From JBDSTW01 sp039914705 (GTDB lineage Bacteria > Pseudomonadota > Gammaproteobacteria > SURF-13), in contig JBDSOT010000011.1 in assembly GCA_039914705.1 (NCBI GenBank), forward strand, positions 1-6,357: DNA of 6,357 nucleotides. The letters run 5' to 3'. Positions 6,283-6,357 of the stretch are shown here, in pieces (the first letter of the stretch is position 1; every line of letters begins with the position of its first letter). The position numbers were made by a program, and so were the translations under genes. A model generated the notes under the pieces. The model saw only the letters and a list, made by a program, of their open reading frames with translations. It had not been told where the DNA came from and did no database searches.

Positions 6283-6357
6283 GGTTATTCCTAGTATTTA
6301 GTTAGTTTGTATAGTTTGCCTATGCAGCCAAGCTGAATCAATTTATAATTTTTCATA
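6283..6357 (-). promoter_or_regulatory. AT-rich metE leader, partly cut by the window edge
   Basis: Only 75 bases upstream of metE are present. On the minus strand a TATAAA hexamer (6347-6342, five of six -10 consensus bases) could start transcription near 6335; its -35 would fall outside the window. A weaker TATACA lies at 6313-6308. Two copies of TAGTTTG (plus-strand 6303-6309 and 6312-6318) repeat at a 9-base period. I see no cobalamin or SAM riboswitch in these bases. A TGAA/TTCA pair at the far end has a 14-base gap, not the 5 of the MetR site. Confidence 0.3.

Noticed and set aside
6334..6355. MetR binding site upstream of metE
   Set aside because: TGAA and TTCA are present but 14 bases apart, whereas the known site has 5; likely chance in AT-rich DNA.

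Overview
The window carries four intact chromosomal housekeeping genes. They suggest a gammaproteobacterium of moderate to fairly high GC. The strongest clue is the block of a HAD-IB phosphatase gene divergent from an rppH-ptsP pair: rppH-ptsP adjacency is typical of Gammaproteobacteria, and from memory the HAD-IB neighbour is found in Pseudomonas. The proteins are close to the Escherichia/Pseudomonas versions in length and motifs. I cannot name a genus. I see no tRNA, rRNA, CRISPR array, prophage gene or transposase.

Layout, left to right. Positions 1-202 are non-coding and rich in inverted and direct repeats, including a perfect 30-bp palindrome and a 12-bp-stem hairpin just past the end of ptsP. 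ptsP (minus strand, 2461 to 203) encodes the GAF-containing enzyme I of the nitrogen phosphotransferase system. rppH (minus strand, 2985 to 2470) encodes the Nudix RNA pyrophosphohydrolase and lies directly upstream of ptsP. Its TAG stop is 8 bases from the ptsP ATG, and the ptsP Shine-Dalgarno overlaps that stop, so the two look like one translationally coupled operon. A 193-bp divergent intergenic region (2986-3178) holds candidate promoters for rppH and for the plus-strand HAD-IB phosphatase gene (3179-3832). A 152-bp convergent region (3833-3984) with several small hairpins follows. metE (minus strand, 6282 to 3985), the cobalamin-independent methionine synthase, and 75 bp of its AT-rich leader fill the rest.

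Functionally, rppH and ptsP are both global regulators: one starts 5'-end-dependent mRNA decay, the other feeds phosphate into the NPr/EIIA-Ntr relay that reports nitrogen status. The HAD-IB protein is probably a small-molecule phosphomonoesterase, and histidinol phosphate is one plausible substrate. metE makes methionine without vitamin B12.

Nothing here is a clearly new system. What deserves a second look lies between the genes: the 30-bp palindrome, a family of short hairpins built around TCC(A/C)TG that appears in two separate intergenic regions, and an inverted repeat spanning the likely promoter of the phosphatase gene.
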